Part shown: positions 47,262-47,522 of the stretch, one piece after another
How the letters are laid out: the number at the start of each line of letters is the position of its first letter
How positions within the stretch are numbered: the stretch's first letter is position 1
Assembly: GCA_026414565.1 (NCBI GenBank)
Contig: JAOAIT010000057.1
Location: forward strand, 1 to 47,522
Source: Verrucomicrobiia bacterium
GTDB lineage: Bacteria; Verrucomicrobiota; Verrucomicrobiia; Limisphaerales; Fontisphaeraceae
DNA: 47,522 nt
Direction: 5' to 3'
The notes under the pieces: model-generated
Told to the model about the DNA's origin: nothing
Databases searched by the model: none
The model's input: only the letters and a program-made list of their open reading frames with translations
Made by a program: the position numbers and the translations under genes

Positions 47262-47522
47262 ATGGCCTTGAACGAAGAGAGGTTTTGGTGGATATTGGCT
47301 TCGGGTCAGCCGGAAACCATGCAAGCGTGGGGAACCATCGGCACGTATGAGGCCAGGGAGGAGACAAATCCCATCTCCCAAGATTCCTCTCCTCTGAACG
47401 ATGCTTGCAACGTGGGCGGGTTGTTGGCGACGGTGATTCATCATGGCCCGGATGCGGGGGTGTATTTTCCGTTCTATGATGGGAATGGGAATGTGATGGG
47501 GTATGTGCGGGGGGCGGATGGT
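47262..47522 (+). pseudogene. RHS/YD-repeat protein fragment, runs off the window
   Basis: An open frame from the ATG at 47262 to the window end encodes 87 residues. Its end reads GVYFPFYDGNGNVMGYV, with CNVGGLLATVIHHG upstream. This YDGNGNV block preceded by GVGGLL is the typical segment just before the RHS core of RHS/YD-repeat proteins, which normally lie at the end of proteins many hundreds of residues long. Here it starts abruptly next to a repeat array with no signal or upstream YD repeats, so it looks like a remnant or a displaced C-terminal cassette. Codon use is G-rich (GGG, GAT, AAT), unlike the C-ending codons of most neighbours. It may instead continue into an intact gene beyond the window. 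Confidence 0.6.

Noticed and set aside
1-47522. tRNA and rRNA genes
   Set aside because: I inspected the intergenic gaps for cloverleaf, TTCRA-type and rRNA-like sequences and saw none. A covariance-model scan would be decisive.

Overview
The window is a GC-rich bacterial chromosomal segment whose gene content points to the Verrucomicrobia, most likely a Pedosphaera/Limisphaera-type lineage. The clues are multi-lamin-tail secreted proteins, a CotH-like secreted protein, an exosortase/EpsI pair, a PFOR next to a dihydroorotate-dehydrogenase-like gene, a fused double nucleoside-diphosphate-kinase protein, a DUF5679 zinc ribbon, and secreted proteins ending in a shared beta-rich module. The phylum call is inference from gene content; there is no rRNA or tRNA in the window. 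Bases 1-19 are exactly the Tn5/Nextera mosaic-end adapter, so the left edge is an untrimmed assembly end and not biology.

Layout: (1) 20-3586, 3' part of a lamin-tail-domain protein. (2) 3686-7678, leftward tsaD, S41 C-terminal-processing peptidase and a B12-binding radical SAM enzyme. (3) 7872-12814, rightward HDOD protein, two methyltransferases, a GT4 glycosyltransferase and an ArsR-type repressor. (4) 12835-14301, leftward double-NDK protein and DUF5679 zinc ribbon. (5) 14501-24793, a leftward envelope/exopolysaccharide block: O-antigen ligase-like polymerase, two tandem response-regulator/metallo-beta-lactamase fusions, a polyprenyl-phosphate sugar transferase, EpsI, exosortase and a GT39-like membrane glycosyltransferase. 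(6) 24980-31375, rightward heparinase/alginate-lyase-like enzyme, coiled-coil/TPR protein, YjbQ and an SMP-30 protein. (7) 31422-36716, a leftward secreted gingipain-like (clan CD) protein, metallophosphoesterase lipoprotein and Tat-type sugar isomerase-like protein. (8) 36890-41576, leftward nifJ plus a DHOD-like gene, closed by a strong intrinsic terminator. (9) 41947-43704, a secreted CotH-like protein. (10) 43789-46800, leftward lemA, lgt, miaA and a Phd/PIN toxin-antitoxin pair. (11) 46801-47522, a duplicated intergenic repeat with a heptanucleotide array, then an RHS/YD-repeat coding fragment running off the window.

Block 5 can be read as one surface-polymer system: lipid-linked sugar start (sugar transferase), polymerisation or ligation (O-antigen ligase family), exosortase/EpsI for protein sorting, and two phospho-signal-controlled MBL hydrolases. 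No PEP-CTERM or similar exosortase substrate is encoded in the window. nifJ indicates an anaerobic or facultatively anaerobic pyruvate/ferredoxin metabolism.

The best candidates for something undescribed are the tandem receiver-MBL fusions in the exopolysaccharide block, the C25-like secreted protease with propeller and lectin-like regions, and a recurring promoter layout in which the -10 box ends 6-7 bases before the start codon (probable leaderless mRNAs).
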